From: JAJXWB01 sp047605445
Lineage (GTDB): Bacteria; Pseudomonadota; Alphaproteobacteria; Rhizobiales; Beijerinckiaceae
Length of the DNA: 64,000 nt
Direction of reading: 5' to 3'
Assembly: GCA_047605445.1 (NCBI GenBank)
Contig: JASGFP010000005.1
Location: 1-64,000 of the forward strand
The notes beneath the pieces were generated by a model. The model ran no database searches. It saw nothing but the letters and a program-made list of their open reading frames with translations, and was not told the DNA's origin. Numbering within the stretch: the first letter of the stretch is position 1; every line of letters begins with the position of its first letter. Below are positions 50,166 to 59,043 of this stretch, piece by piece. Position numbers and translations under genes: made by a program.

Positions 50166-50684
50166 TCAAAGCGGCCCGAGTTCGACTGTCAGCGGCGTAT
50201 GGCCGCATTGCGTCAGGAAGGCCGTCAATTCCTCGGGCCGCATGCCGATCGTCGCGGTGTTGACCAGCGGATGCACGTTGACGATTTCCGATCGCATCAG
50301 ATCGGCGTCGAGGGCGACCGTCACGCGCCCCTCCCTGTCGCGCAGCGCCGCCAGCGGCGTGACCGAGCCGGGCGTGACGCCGAGAACCTCCTCCAGCAGC
50401 TGCGCGCTGCCGAAGGACAGGCGCTTCGAGCCGAGAGTTTTCGGCAGCGCCTTCAGATCGAGCCGCCGCTCGGCCAGCGCGGTCAGCAGCCATAGCCGGC
50501 CGCCGGCGTCCTTGAAGAACAGGTTCTTGGCGTGCGCGCCCGGAATGTTCTTCCAATGCTCCATCGCGGCGGCGACCGTCGGCGCGGCAGGATGGAACCG
50601 CCATGCCGGTTCGATCCGCGCCGCCGCCAGCGCGTCGAGAATGTCGTCGGGAACGCCGTTGGCGCTGGCGAGTGAGCGATTCAT
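50166..50684 (-). CDS. ProXp-ala-type aminoacyl-tRNA editing protein
   Basis: A 172-residue single YbaK/ProRS-INS domain. Readable landmarks are KNLFFKDAGGRLWLLTAL (the Lys needed for editing), LSFGSAQLLEEVLGVTPGSVTPLAAL and a C-terminal VNVHPLVNTATIG. The family hydrolyses mischarged Ala-tRNA(Pro) in trans. The gene ends 35 bases past the start of the quinone reductase gene and starts ten bases beyond the ABC permease stop, so it could share a transcript with the efflux operon. Confidence 0.87.
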   Translation of the reverse strand: MNRSLASANGVPDDILDALAAARIEPAWRFHPAAPTVAAAMEHWKNIPGAHAKNLFFKDAGGRLWLLTALAERRLDLKALPKTLGSKRLSFGSAQLLEEVLGVTPGSVTPLAALRDREGRVTVALDADLMRSEIVNVHPLVNTATIGMRPEELTAFLTQCGHTPLTVELGPL

Positions 50685-50693
50685 GGCGCCAGT

Positions 50694-51803
50694 CTACTGG
50701 ACCTTGCGGCGGAACATCCAGGCGGCGGCGACGATGGTGACGACGGCCATCGCCGCCATCGGCCATATGCGCTGGGCAGCGATCGCAGCCGGCATGTCGC
50801 GCAGGAACAGGCCGCGCAGGATGACGAGGATATGCGTGAGCGGATTGGCCATGGCCAGCGGCTGCAGCCAGTCCGGCATATTCTGCACGGGCGAGGAAAA
50901 GCCCGAAAGCATCATGGCCGGCATGATGACGACCATCGTGCCCATCATCGCCTGCTGCTGATTGGTGGCGATTGAGGAGACGAACAGCGCCACGCCGATG
51001 ATGGAGAGGAGAAAGACGGTCAGCGCGACGAACAGCACGAGCGCCGAGCCCAGCAGAGGTATGCCGAAGCCGAAGATGACGATGAGCGAGATAATGGCGC
51101 ATTGGCCGAGCCCGACGATGAGGCCCGGAACCGATTTGCCCGCGACGATCTCGATCGGTTGCAGCGGCGAGACCAGCAACTGCTCGAACGTTCCGAGCTC
51201 CTGCTCCCGCGCGACCGACATGCCGACGATCATCATGACCGTCATCATCGGCAGGGTGGCGATCAGGATCGGCACCATGGCGTTGCGATAGTCGCGATTG
51301 GGATTGTACCAGCTGCGGTCGACGATCTGGCTTTCGGCGGGTGGGCCGCGCCCCGCGCCGAACTCGGCCGCATATTGCGCGACGATCGTGTTGACGTAGG
51401 AATTGACGATCTGGGCGCTGTTGGAGCGGCGCCCGTCCAGCAGAACGAGGATCGAGGGCGTCTCGCCGGCGGCGAGCTTGCGCGAGAAATCCTGGCCGAT
51501 CTCGACCACGATCATCACATCCTGCCGGTCGATGGCGGCCTGCGCGGCCTTCTCGCTGTCGTAAAAGCGCACTTCGGAAAAGGCGGAGGCGCGCTCGAAC
51601 CGGCTGATGAGCTGCGCCGATTGCGCGCCCCAGTCCTGGTTGACGATTCCGATCGGCACATTGCTGACTTCCAGCGTCGCGGCGAAGGCGAACAGAAAAA
51701 GCTGGATCAGCGGCGGCACGATCAGCGCGATGCGCCCGCGCGGATCGCGGAAGGCGGCGAGCAGCTCCTTGACGATGAGCGCGGAGAGGCGCGTCCAGAC
51801 CAT
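50694..51803 (-). CDS. ABC-2 type permease (YhhJ-like)
   Basis: A 369-residue permease with an N-terminal helix, a periplasmic domain of about 150 residues and five C-terminal helices. SREQELGTFEQLLVSPL (here VAREQELGTFEQLLVSPLQPIEI) is the family's cytoplasmic motif. It is the second permease of the operon, starting one base past the stop of the first. Together they form an export channel of the YhhJ type. Confidence 0.9.
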   Translation of the reverse strand: MVWTRLSALIVKELLAAFRDPRGRIALIVPPLIQLFLFAFAATLEVSNVPIGIVNQDWGAQSAQLISRFERASAFSEVRFYDSEKAAQAAIDRQDVMIVVEIGQDFSRKLAAGETPSILVLLDGRRSNSAQIVNSYVNTIVAQYAAEFGAGRGPPAESQIVDRSWYNPNRDYRNAMVPILIATLPMMTVMMIVGMSVAREQELGTFEQLLVSPLQPIEIVAGKSVPGLIVGLGQCAIISLIVIFGFGIPLLGSALVLFVALTVFLLSIIGVALFVSSIATNQQQAMMGTMVVIMPAMMLSGFSSPVQNMPDWLQPLAMANPLTHILVILRGLFLRDMPAAIAAQRIWPMAAMAVVTIVAAAWMFRRKVQ

Positions 51804-51804
51804 G

Positions 51805-52932
51805 TCAGTCGAGCCTCTGTTTGGTGTTCAGCGCGGTGAGCGCGAACAGGATCGCCGACATCAGCAGAAGAACGCCGCTGGCCGGCAGCAGCACGGAGCC
51901 GATGTCGCCGGCCAGGAAGATCGTCTGCAAGCCCCGTACGTAATATTTCGCCGGCACGATGACCGAGAACCATTGCAGCGGCTTCGGCATGGCGGCGATC
52001 TCGAACAGAAAGCCCGAGAAATAAAGGCCCGGCAGGAAGGCGAACAGCATGGCGATCTGGCTCGCAAGAAACTGCGTGCGCGCGACCGTGGAAACCAGAA
52101 GGCCGATGCCGAGCGCGACCGCCAGAAAGACGGCGGTGAACAGCATGAGCACGAGCAGCGATCCGCGCAGGGGAATGTCGAACACGAAGATGGAGGCGAG
52201 CACGCAGACCGCCATGGCGATCATGCCCAGCACAAAATTCGGCACGAGCTTGCCGATGATGAATTCGATCACGCCGACGGGCGTCGCCAGCAATGCCTCG
52301 ATCGTGCCGCGCTCCCATTCGCGCGAGACGACGAGCGCGGTGAGCAGCGCGCCGATCATCATCTGGATCAGCGAGATCGAGCCGGGCACCAGAAAACGCC
52401 GGCTCTCCAGCTCCGGGTTGAACCAAAAGCGCGGCTCGACCTCGATGCCGCCGGTCGGCGCGCGCACGCCGATGGCGCGCTGCTGGCGCCACGACTGCCA
52501 GGCGCCTTGCACATAGCCTGTCGTCAGCGCCGCCGTATTGGGATCGCTGCCGTCGGTCACGAGCTGGATGGCGGCTGTGTCGCCGCGCGCGAGACGTTCG
52601 GCGAAATCGCCAGGCAGCGTAATGATGCCGTTGATCTTGCCGGCCGCCAGATCGTCGGTGAAGGCGCGCCGGTCGGTCGACTGTCGCACGGCGAAATAGG
52701 GCGTGTTGGTGAGCGCGGTGGCGAAATCGCGCGCGGCCGGCGTCGGCTCCTCGATCACAAGTCCGACTTTCAGCCGCGCGGCGTCGAACGAGATGCCGAA
52801 GCCGAACAGGAACAGCAGCAACGCCGGCAGCACGATGGCGACGACGAAACTCGAGGGGTCGCGCGCGACTTGAAGGCTCTCCTTCACGATCAGCGCGCGA
52901 ATGCGGCGCGCGCGGCCCGGCGACTCGCTCAT
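51805..52932 (-). CDS. ABC-2 type permease
   Basis: A 375-residue permease with the same plan as its neighbour: helix at VVAIVLPALLLFLFGFGIS, a long periplasmic domain, then SREWERGTIEALLATPVG and five helices. It begins within the stop of the ATPase gene (four-base overlap). The pair is not identical in sequence, so it is likely a heterodimeric channel. Confidence 0.9.
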   Translation of the reverse strand: MSESPGRARRIRALIVKESLQVARDPSSFVVAIVLPALLLFLFGFGISFDAARLKVGLVIEEPTPAARDFATALTNTPYFAVRQSTDRRAFTDDLAAGKINGIITLPGDFAERLARGDTAAIQLVTDGSDPNTAALTTGYVQGAWQSWRQQRAIGVRAPTGGIEVEPRFWFNPELESRRFLVPGSISLIQMMIGALLTALVVSREWERGTIEALLATPVGVIEFIIGKLVPNFVLGMIAMAVCVLASIFVFDIPLRGSLLVLMLFTAVFLAVALGIGLLVSTVARTQFLASQIAMLFAFLPGLYFSGFLFEIAAMPKPLQWFSVIVPAKYYVRGLQTIFLAGDIGSVLLPASGVLLLMSAILFALTALNTKQRLD

Positions 52933-54659
52933 GCGGCCTCCTGCGCGGCTTCGTTCTTCTCGACCAGCGCGATGAAGGCGTCTTCCAGCGTCGGCGCCGG
53001 GCTCTGCGCGCTGCGCACGGAGGCCTGCAATTCTTCCGGCGTTCCGATTGCGATGGAGCGACCGCGATAGATCAGCGCGATGCGGTCGCAATATTCGGCT
53101 TCGTCCATGAAATGCGTCGTCACCATCGCGGTCACGCCGCGCCCCACCATCGCATTGATGTAGGCCCAGAACTCGCGGCGCGTCAGCGGATCGACGCCCG
53201 ATGTCGGTTCGTCGAGAAAGAGAACCGGCGGCTCGTGCATGATCGCCGCCGAGAGCGCGAGCCGCTGCTTGAAGCCTAGCGGCAACTCGCTGGCGTTGGT
53301 TTTCGCGTATGGGCCGAGATCGAACGTCTCGATCGCCCGGTCCACAGCCGCGCGCCGCCGCGCGCCGGCAAGCCCGTAGGCGCCGGCGAAGAATTCGAGA
53401 TTCTGGCGCGCGGAAAGATCGCCGTAGAGCGAAAACTTCTGCGCCATATAGCCGAGCCTCGCGCGCGCGGCCGAGGGCGCCTTGTAGAGATCGAGCCCGT
53501 CGACCAGCGCCGCGCCTTCGCTTGGCCGCAGGAGGCCGCACATCATCTTGAACGTCGTGGACTTGCCTGCGCCGTTCGGCCCGAGCAGGCCGAAGATTTC
53601 GCCGCGCCGGATGCTGAAGGAAATATGGTCGGCCGCAGTGAAGGCGCCGAAGCGGCGCGTGAGGCCCTTGGCTTCGACCGGCGCGACGCCGTCGCCGGCG
53701 ATATCCTTGCGTTCGGGGATCGTCAGGGCGCGTTTGGGCATACCGCCGAGCGCGGCGACGAAAGCATCCTCGAAGCGCGGCGGCGCCGGCGAGATTTGAG
53801 TCTGCGGCGGCGCGCCGATAGCGGCGGCGGTTGGCGCAGGCGCGCCGTCCGCCATCACCAGCCTGATCGCCTCGCCCTGCATCACGCCGTCGATCACTTG
53901 TTTGTCTTGCAATGCGCGCGCCAGCAGTGTGCGGCGTTCGGCGCCTGCGCCATGCGCGCGATAGACACGACCGTTCATCGTCGCGGTCATCGCTTTCGGA
54001 TCGCCCTGATAGATCGCGCGGCCGGCATCCATTACGATCACCTCGGCGCAATTTTCGGCCTCGTCGAGATAGGCCGTGCTCCACACCACGCCGACGCCGT
54101 CGGCGATCAGCGCATAGACCATGCGCCACAATTCGCGCCGCGAGATCGGATCGACGCCGACGCTGGGCTCATCGAGCAGCAGCAGTTTCGGCGAGCGCAG
54201 CATGGCGCAGGCGAGCCCGAGCTTCTGCTTCATGCCACCCGACAGCGCGCCGGCGAGGCGGTCGGTGAAACGCGCGAGATCGGTGAAGGCGAGCAGCCGC
54301 TCGTAGGTCGCCGCGCGCGCGCTGTCTGGCAGGCCGCGGAGATCCGCGTAGAGCCGCAGGTTTTCCATCACCGTCAGATCTTCGTAGAGGCCGAAGCGCT
54401 GTGGCATGTAGCCGATCGTGTCGTGGATCGCGGGCCCCTGCGTCGTCACGTCGAGGCCGAGAACCTCGATGCGGCCGGATGTCGGCGTCAGCAGCGCGGC
54501 GATCAGGCGCATCAGCGTCGTCTTGCCGGCGCCGTCCGGTCCGACGAGACCGGTCACCTGGCCGGCCCGTATCCCTGTCGTCAGGGACCGGATCGCGGGC
54601 GGCGCATCGGCCGCGAAGGCTTTCGTCAGATTGTCGATTCTGACGAGCGGTTCGGTCAT
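52929..54659 (-). CDS. Fused double-ATPase subunit of the ABC exporter (RbbA-like)
   Basis: A 576-residue protein with two complete ABC domains. The first has Walker A GPDGAGKTT, signature LSGGMKQK and Walker B LLLLDEPSVGVDP. The second has GPNGAGKST, a degenerate signature LPLGFKQR, and VLFLDEPTSGVDP. Unlike E. coli RbbA there is no C-terminal permease part. The start at 54659 overlaps the HlyD gene stop by four bases; the frame upstream is a shadow. It powers the two permeases. Confidence 0.92.
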   Translation of the reverse strand: MTEPLVRIDNLTKAFAADAPPAIRSLTTGIRAGQVTGLVGPDGAGKTTLMRLIAALLTPTSGRIEVLGLDVTTQGPAIHDTIGYMPQRFGLYEDLTVMENLRLYADLRGLPDSARAATYERLLAFTDLARFTDRLAGALSGGMKQKLGLACAMLRSPKLLLLDEPSVGVDPISRRELWRMVYALIADGVGVVWSTAYLDEAENCAEVIVMDAGRAIYQGDPKAMTATMNGRVYRAHGAGAERRTLLARALQDKQVIDGVMQGEAIRLVMADGAPAPTAAAIGAPPQTQISPAPPRFEDAFVAALGGMPKRALTIPERKDIAGDGVAPVEAKGLTRRFGAFTAADHISFSIRRGEIFGLLGPNGAGKSTTFKMMCGLLRPSEGAALVDGLDLYKAPSAARARLGYMAQKFSLYGDLSARQNLEFFAGAYGLAGARRRAAVDRAIETFDLGPYAKTNASELPLGFKQRLALSAAIMHEPPVLFLDEPTSGVDPLTRREFWAYINAMVGRGVTAMVTTHFMDEAEYCDRIALIYRGRSIAIGTPEELQASVRSAQSPAPTLEDAFIALVEKNEAAQEAA

Positions 54660-55663
54660 TTCGCGTTCGCCCCTGCGGATTCGTCTGGGAGAGTCACGGT
54701 CAGAGGCATGCCCTGCCGCAGCACGTTGTCGGGGTCCTGCGCGACGATGCGGATGCGGTAGACGAGCGCCGTGCGCAATTCGCGCGTCTCGACGGTCTTC
54801 GGCGTGAATTCGGCGGTGGTCGAGATGAAGCCGACCGTTCCTTTCAGCGGTTTTGCGCCTGGCGCGTCGGTGCGCAGTTCGACGGCCATGCCCGGCTTCA
54901 CGCGGCCGAGATCGGGCTCGGACACATAGGTGCGCACCCACACCGGATTGGTCAGGCTCAGCACGAAGACCGTTTCGGCGGCGTTGACGATCGCGCCGGC
55001 CTCGCGCACGCGGCTCAGCACGACGCCGTCGCTCGGCGCGAAAAGGTCGGCGTCGGACAATTGCCGGTCGGCGATTTCGATGGCGGCCTTGCGGTCGGCC
55101 AATTGTGCGCGCGCCATGGCTATGTCTTCCGTGCGGAAGCCTGCCTTCATCAGCCGCAGCGCTTGCTGCGCCGATTGCAGCAGCGCGTCGGCCTGCCGGC
55201 TTGCGGCAAGCGCATCGTCGTAGGTCTTCTGCGTGCCGGCGTTGGTCTTCAACAATTGCTGCGCGCGGTCGATCGCGCTCTTGGCGTTGACAGCCATCGC
55301 CTGCCGTTCGGCGACGGCGGCTTCCGCCTGCGCGATTTCTTCCGGCCGGTTGCCGGCTTCCAGCTTGGCGAGATTGGCGGCGGCCTGATCGGCCTGCGCG
55401 CGCAACTGGCGCAGCGCATCCTCGAAATAGACCTTGTCGAGCGAGGCGAGTTTCTCACCCTGCTTCACGTTGGCGCCCTCGTCGACATCGAGCGACTTGA
55501 GGCGGCCGGCGACCTTGAAGCCGACATTGACCTGCCGCACCTCGACATTGCCTTGCAGCACGAGCGGCCCGCCCGCAGCCGGGCGGCTCTTCCACCACCA
55601 CCAGCCGCCGGCGGCGACGGCGAGCACGACGAGCAGCGGAACGATCTTCTTGGCGGCGTTCAT
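54656..55663 (-). CDS. HlyD-family periplasmic adaptor protein
   Basis: A 335-residue membrane-fusion protein: one N-terminal helix (IVPLLVVLAVAAGGWWWW), a lipoyl-like half VNVGFKVAGRLKSLDVDEGANVKQGE, a long coiled-coil hairpin (residues 80-190) and a beta-barrel with TYVSEPDLGRVKPGM. This is the YhiI/YbhG type. It links the ABC pump to an outer-membrane channel, which must be encoded elsewhere. It overlaps the regulator gene by four bases. Confidence 0.92.
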   Translation of the reverse strand: MNAAKKIVPLLVVLAVAAGGWWWWKSRPAAGGPLVLQGNVEVRQVNVGFKVAGRLKSLDVDEGANVKQGEKLASLDKVYFEDALRQLRAQADQAAANLAKLEAGNRPEEIAQAEAAVAERQAMAVNAKSAIDRAQQLLKTNAGTQKTYDDALAASRQADALLQSAQQALRLMKAGFRTEDIAMARAQLADRKAAIEIADRQLSDADLFAPSDGVVLSRVREAGAIVNAAETVFVLSLTNPVWVRTYVSEPDLGRVKPGMAVELRTDAPGAKPLKGTVGFISTTAEFTPKTVETRELRTALVYRIRIVAQDPDNVLRQGMPLTVTLPDESAGANAK

Positions 55664-56301
55664 GCGTTTGCGCCTCCGGGTTTCTTGTCGAGCAGCATGT
55701 CGCGAAAGGCGCCGAGCATGCCCGCGACATCGAGCGGCTGATAGGGTTCGAACAGGCTGCGCCAGATGACGCTGACGAGCAGCGGCCCGAACAGCATCTG
55801 CGGGAAGCGCGCAAGCGCATCCGAGGAGATCTCGCCGCGCGCATGCGCGCGTTCGGCTGCGCCCTTGATCAGCGCCAGCCCGCGCGAAATGACCTCGCGG
55901 TGGTAGAATTCGGCAATCGCTGGAAAGCGCGCGCCTTCGGCGATGATCAGCCGCAGGACCTCGCGCCGGTTGGTGCCGAGCACTTCGCGCTCGAACAGAG
56001 CGAACAGGCCGGTGAGCAGCAGCGCGAAGGGCAGGTCGGTCTGCCCGGCGAGCGCGGTCAGGCGCTGCAGCACGGGCGCGACGGCGTCGAGCGCGACCTG
56101 CTCGAACAGGTCTTCCTTGTCCTTCGAGAAGAGATAGAGCGTGCCCTTGGCCACGCCCGCGCGCGCGGCGATGTCGTCGAGCCGCGCCGCCTTGAAGCCT
56201 TCCGCGATGAAGACGTCGAAGGCCGCATCGAGGATGGCGCGGCGGCGGGCTTCGGAGGCCTGGCGGCGTTTGGAGGGAGACGGGGCGGCGGTTGCGGGCA
56301 T
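55660..56301 (-). CDS. TetR-family transcriptional regulator
   Basis: A 213-residue regulator. The N-terminal helix-turn-helix is clear: RRRAILDAAFDVFIAEGFKAARLDDIAARAGVAKGTLYLFSKDKEDLF. The ligand domain is a helical bundle with an AefR-like region. The start at 56301 puts eight residues before the KRRQASEARR helix. It is the first gene of the efflux operon and probably represses it through the palindrome just upstream (56330-56357). Confidence 0.92.
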   Translation of the reverse strand: MPATAAPSPSKRRQASEARRRAILDAAFDVFIAEGFKAARLDDIAARAGVAKGTLYLFSKDKEDLFEQVALDAVAPVLQRLTALAGQTDLPFALLLTGLFALFEREVLGTNRREVLRLIIAEGARFPAIAEFYHREVISRGLALIKGAAERAHARGEISSDALARFPQMLFGPLLVSVIWRSLFEPYQPLDVAGMLGAFRDMLLDKKPGGANA

Positions 56302-56329
56302 GAGGGGTGGCCTCGATCGCACAGCACTA

Positions 56330-56357
56330 TATATTGACTGACCGGACAGTCAATATT
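56330..56357. promoter_or_regulatory. Palindromic operator for the TetR-family regulator
   Basis: TATATTGACTG (56330-56340), spacer ACCGGA and CAGTCAATATT (56347-56357) form an inverted repeat with 10 of 11 bases matching. It lies 29 bases upstream of the regulator's ATG. TetR-type proteins commonly bind such sites, and the TTGACTG half looks like part of a promoter -35 region. Confidence 0.8.
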
Positions 56358-56408
56358 CAAATTGTGAGGGTCTCGCAATGTTGCGGCCCCGCGTCCGCCC
56401 GGGTCGTT

Positions 56409-56555
56409 TCAATAGCCTTGATAGCCCGTCGAGCCTTCGATCGGAGATGCGCCGTCGGCGCGAGGCTGAGCACGGCGGCGATCATACCATTCGAGTGGTA
56501 TCTCAAAGTGACGCCGCATTCGCGCGTAGTTCTCTTTTTCGATCTTGATAGCCAT
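56409..56555 (-). CDS. Small protein of 48 residues, function unknown
   Basis: A frame from an ATG at 56555 to TGA at 56409 reads MAIKIEKENYARMRRHFE and then IPLEWYDRRR, ending STGYQGY. GGGAAAGAG sits at normal distance upstream. The composition (charged, aromatic, few rare codons) looks like a real protein, unlike chance frames around it. It lies 50 bases after the dcd stop on the same strand and fills the otherwise empty gap before the efflux operon. No family is recognised. Confidence 0.5.
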   Translation of the reverse strand: MAIKIEKENYARMRRHFEIPLEWYDRRRAQPRADGASPIEGSTGYQGY

Positions 56556-56605
56556 TTCGCTCTTTCCCGCAGTAGAATCTGGTTCGAAGCGTTCGGCTGG
56601 AAAAC

Positions 56606-57634
56606 TTAGCGAAAATGCTTCGACAGCTTCAACTGCTGCCCCTGATAATTCGAGCCCAGCCCCGTGCCGTAGAGCATGTCCGGCCGCTCGATCATCGGCT
56701 CGTAGACCAGCGTCGCAATGCGCTGGCCGTGGTCGAGCAGGAAGGGCACGTCGTGGCTGCGCACTTCCAGCACGAGTTTCGAGCCCGCGCCGCCGGCCTC
56801 CGCCAGCCCGAAGCCGCAGTCCAGGAAGCCTGCGTAATGCGAGCGCAATTCGCCGACCGATGTGTCGTAGGCGATCATTTCGGCGGCCTCGTCCGCGCCG
56901 ACGATCACCGCCTCGCCGGAGGCGAGAATGTAGAATTCATCCGGATCGAGCACGAGTTCGGGACGCTCGGGCCTCGTGACGATCGGCTCCCAATAGTCTG
57001 CGCGGGAGAGAACGCCGACCCTGGCGAGATCGACCAGCCCCGAGGTCCTGCGCGCGCGATAACCGATGACGCCGCCCTCCTTGCCGGCGGGGTCGAGGTC
57101 AATTGTGACAGGAACCTGCCGCGCGGCAGGCGCGTGCGGCACGTCTTCGCGGAAACGGATCTGGGCGAGCCGGGAGCCCGCGCGCGCGATCACGGGGAAG
57201 GAGCGCGGAACGACTTCGGCATAGAGCGGCCCGTCGTAGCCCGCCGGTATTTCGTCGAAGGTCGCGGCCCCGTCGGCGATGATGCGCACGAAAATGTCGA
57301 GCCGGCCGGACGAGGATTTCGGATTGGCGCGGGCGTCCACGCCCTTGGGCAGCCGGAGCCGCTCCATCAGCGGCACGATATGCACGCAATTGCGCTCCAG
57401 CACGGTCGGCGTCGACAGGTCGACCTCGTGCGTCGCAAGGTCGCGCACGCGCTGCGCAACCGTGCGGCCGGGTCCGGGCAGGAAGCTTGCGGGCAGGCGA
57501 TAGGCCTTCGCGCCGAGCCTGAGATCGAGGCTCGCGGGCTGCACCTGGTCCGCATCGGGCGCAGCGTCCGCCGAAACCACGCCCTTCGCGAAAGCGTCGC
57601 GGATGCGCTGCGCCGGCCAGATTGCGATGCTCAT
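56606..57634 (-). CDS. dcd: dCTP deaminase, long alphaproteobacterial form
   Basis: A 342-residue enzyme, about 1.7 times the size of E. coli Dcd, made of two dUTPase-like beta domains. The first holds VQPASLDLRLGAKAYR and the region ANPKSSSGRLDIFVR; the second holds FLDCGFGLAEAGGAGSKLVLEVRSHDVPFLLDHGQRI. Conserved Ser-Ser-Gly-Arg and Glu motifs are seen. It deaminates dCTP to dUTP for thymidylate synthesis. The start at 57634 is 203 bases from the divergent metZ. Confidence 0.88.
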   Translation of the reverse strand: MSIAIWPAQRIRDAFAKGVVSADAAPDADQVQPASLDLRLGAKAYRLPASFLPGPGRTVAQRVRDLATHEVDLSTPTVLERNCVHIVPLMERLRLPKGVDARANPKSSSGRLDIFVRIIADGAATFDEIPAGYDGPLYAEVVPRSFPVIARAGSRLAQIRFREDVPHAPAARQVPVTIDLDPAGKEGGVIGYRARRTSGLVDLARVGVLSRADYWEPIVTRPERPELVLDPDEFYILASGEAVIVGADEAAEMIAYDTSVGELRSHYAGFLDCGFGLAEAGGAGSKLVLEVRSHDVPFLLDHGQRIATLVYEPMIERPDMLYGTGLGSNYQGQQLKLSKHFR

Positions 57635-57716
57635 CGAAACGTCCCCGGGGCGGAAGCCCGCGCTTCTGCTAGCCGATAGCCGCGTTGACGCCAAGTCCGG
57701 GCCTCTGTAGACAGAG

Positions 57717-57780
57717 CCTGTGGTTATTTGAGCCGGCCGGCTTGCCCGCCACGTAAAACAAGGGACTAAAAGGCCGGGGT
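57717..57780 (+). ncRNA. SAM-II riboswitch upstream of metZ
   Basis: The leader contains CCTGTGGTTATTTGAGCCGG, then CCGGCTTGCCCGCCACG and TAAAACAAGGGACTAAAAGG. The GTGG/CCAC outer stem, the conserved TGATTTGAGC-like strand (here TTATTTGAGC), CTTG pairing with CAAG, and the GCTAAAAG-like tail (GACTAAAAGGCC) form the H-type pseudoknot of the SAM-II class, which is found ahead of methionine genes in alphaproteobacteria. It lies about 58 bases before the metZ ATG and should turn expression down when SAM is plentiful. Confidence 0.9.
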
Positions 57781-57837
57781 TCCTCTCTGAAATCCCGTTC
57801 TTTCGTCCCGCGCGGCCTCGCGCCGCATGGAGATGAC

Positions 57838-59040
57838 ATGAGCGCGTCCGACAAGCCCCTCGACAAGCTGCGCCCCGCCACACGCCTCGTCCACGGCGGG
57901 ACGCTGCGCTCCCAGTACGGCGAGACCTCCGAAGCCCTCTTCCTTACGCAGGGCTTCGTCTACGATACCTGTGAAGCCGCAGAAGCCCGCTTCAAGGGGA
58001 CCGACCCAGGGTTCATCTACGCGCGGTTCGGCAATCCGACCGTCGCCATGTTCGAGCAGCGCATGGCGCTGCTTGAAGGCGCCGAGGCCGCGCGCGCCAC
58101 CGCCAGCGGCATGGCCGCCGTCACCGCCGCCCTGATGGGCCTGTTGCGCGCCGGCGATCACATCGTCGCCGCCCGCGCTTTGTTCGGCTCGTGCCTCTAC
58201 GTCGTGGAGGAATGGCTGCCGCGTTTTGGCGTCGCCTCGACGCTGGTGGACGGAACCGATCTCGACCAGTGGCGCGCGGCCATGCGGCCGAACACGAAGG
58301 TCTGCTTCCTCGAAAGCCCGACCAATCCGCAGCTCGAAATTCTCGACATCGCGGCAATCGCGCAAATCGCGCATGACGGCGGCGCGAAGCTGGTGGTCGA
58401 CAATGTCTTCGCCACGCCGCTGCTGCAGCAGCCGATGGCGCTGGGCGCCGATGTCGTCGTCTACTCCGCCACCAAGCACATCGACGGGCAGGGCAGGTGT
58501 CTGGGCGGCGTCATCCTCGCGTCGCAGAAGCTGATCGACGAAAATTTCCACAATCCGCTGCGCCAGACCGGCCCCGCGCTGTCGCCCTTCAACGCCTGGG
58601 TGATGCTGAAAGGTCTCGAAACCCTGCCGCTGCGCGTCGCGCAGCAGGGCGCGAGCGCCGCGCGGCTCGCCGATGTCATCGCCGAACTGCCGGGCGTCGC
58701 GCGTGTGCTCTATCCCTTCCGCAAGGATCATCCGCAGCACGATCTCGCGCGCCGCCAGATGGCGGGCGGCGGCACGGTCATCGCGCTCGACATCGAAGGC
58801 GGCAAGCAGGCAGCCTTCCGCTTCGCCAACGCTTTGCGCGTGGTGAAGATTTCCAACAATCTCGGCGACGCCAAAAGCCTCGTCACCCATCCCGCCACGA
58901 CAACGCACCAGCGCCTGTCGCAGGAGGCGCGCGAGAAAGGCGGCATCGGCGAAGGTATGCTGCGCCTGTCGGTCGGGCTCGAGGATGTCGAGGATCTGAT
59001 CGACGACGTGACGCAGGCGGCGAAGGCCGTGCAGGCTTGA
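57838..59040 (+). CDS. metZ: O-succinylhomoserine sulfhydrylase
   Basis: A 400-residue PLP enzyme of the Cys/Met metabolism family. It opens LDKLRPATRLVHGGTLRSQYGETSEALFLTQGFVYD, typical of MetZ. SRYxNPT-type (FARFGNPT: here YARFGNPTVAMFE), ESPTNPQLEILDI and VYSATKHIDGQGRCLGG with the PLP Lys are in order. It makes homocysteine from O-succinylhomoserine and sulfide. The SAM-II riboswitch upstream supports the methionine role. GGAGATGAC precedes the ATG. Confidence 0.93.
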   Translation: MSASDKPLDKLRPATRLVHGGTLRSQYGETSEALFLTQGFVYDTCEAAEARFKGTDPGFIYARFGNPTVAMFEQRMALLEGAEAARATASGMAAVTAALMGLLRAGDHIVAARALFGSCLYVVEEWLPRFGVASTLVDGTDLDQWRAAMRPNTKVCFLESPTNPQLEILDIAAIAQIAHDGGAKLVVDNVFATPLLQQPMALGADVVVYSATKHIDGQGRCLGGVILASQKLIDENFHNPLRQTGPALSPFNAWVMLKGLETLPLRVAQQGASAARLADVIAELPGVARVLYPFRKDHPQHDLARRQMAGGGTVIALDIEGGKQAAFRFANALRVVKISNNLGDAKSLVTHPATTTHQRLSQEAREKGGIGEGMLRLSVGLEDVEDLIDDVTQAAKAVQA

Positions 59041-59043
59041 ACT

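Noticed and set aside
56307..56609. 100-codon plus-strand frame between the TetR gene and dcd
   Set aside because: It runs across the operator and antisense to the 48-codon ORF, with no ribosome binding site or motif.
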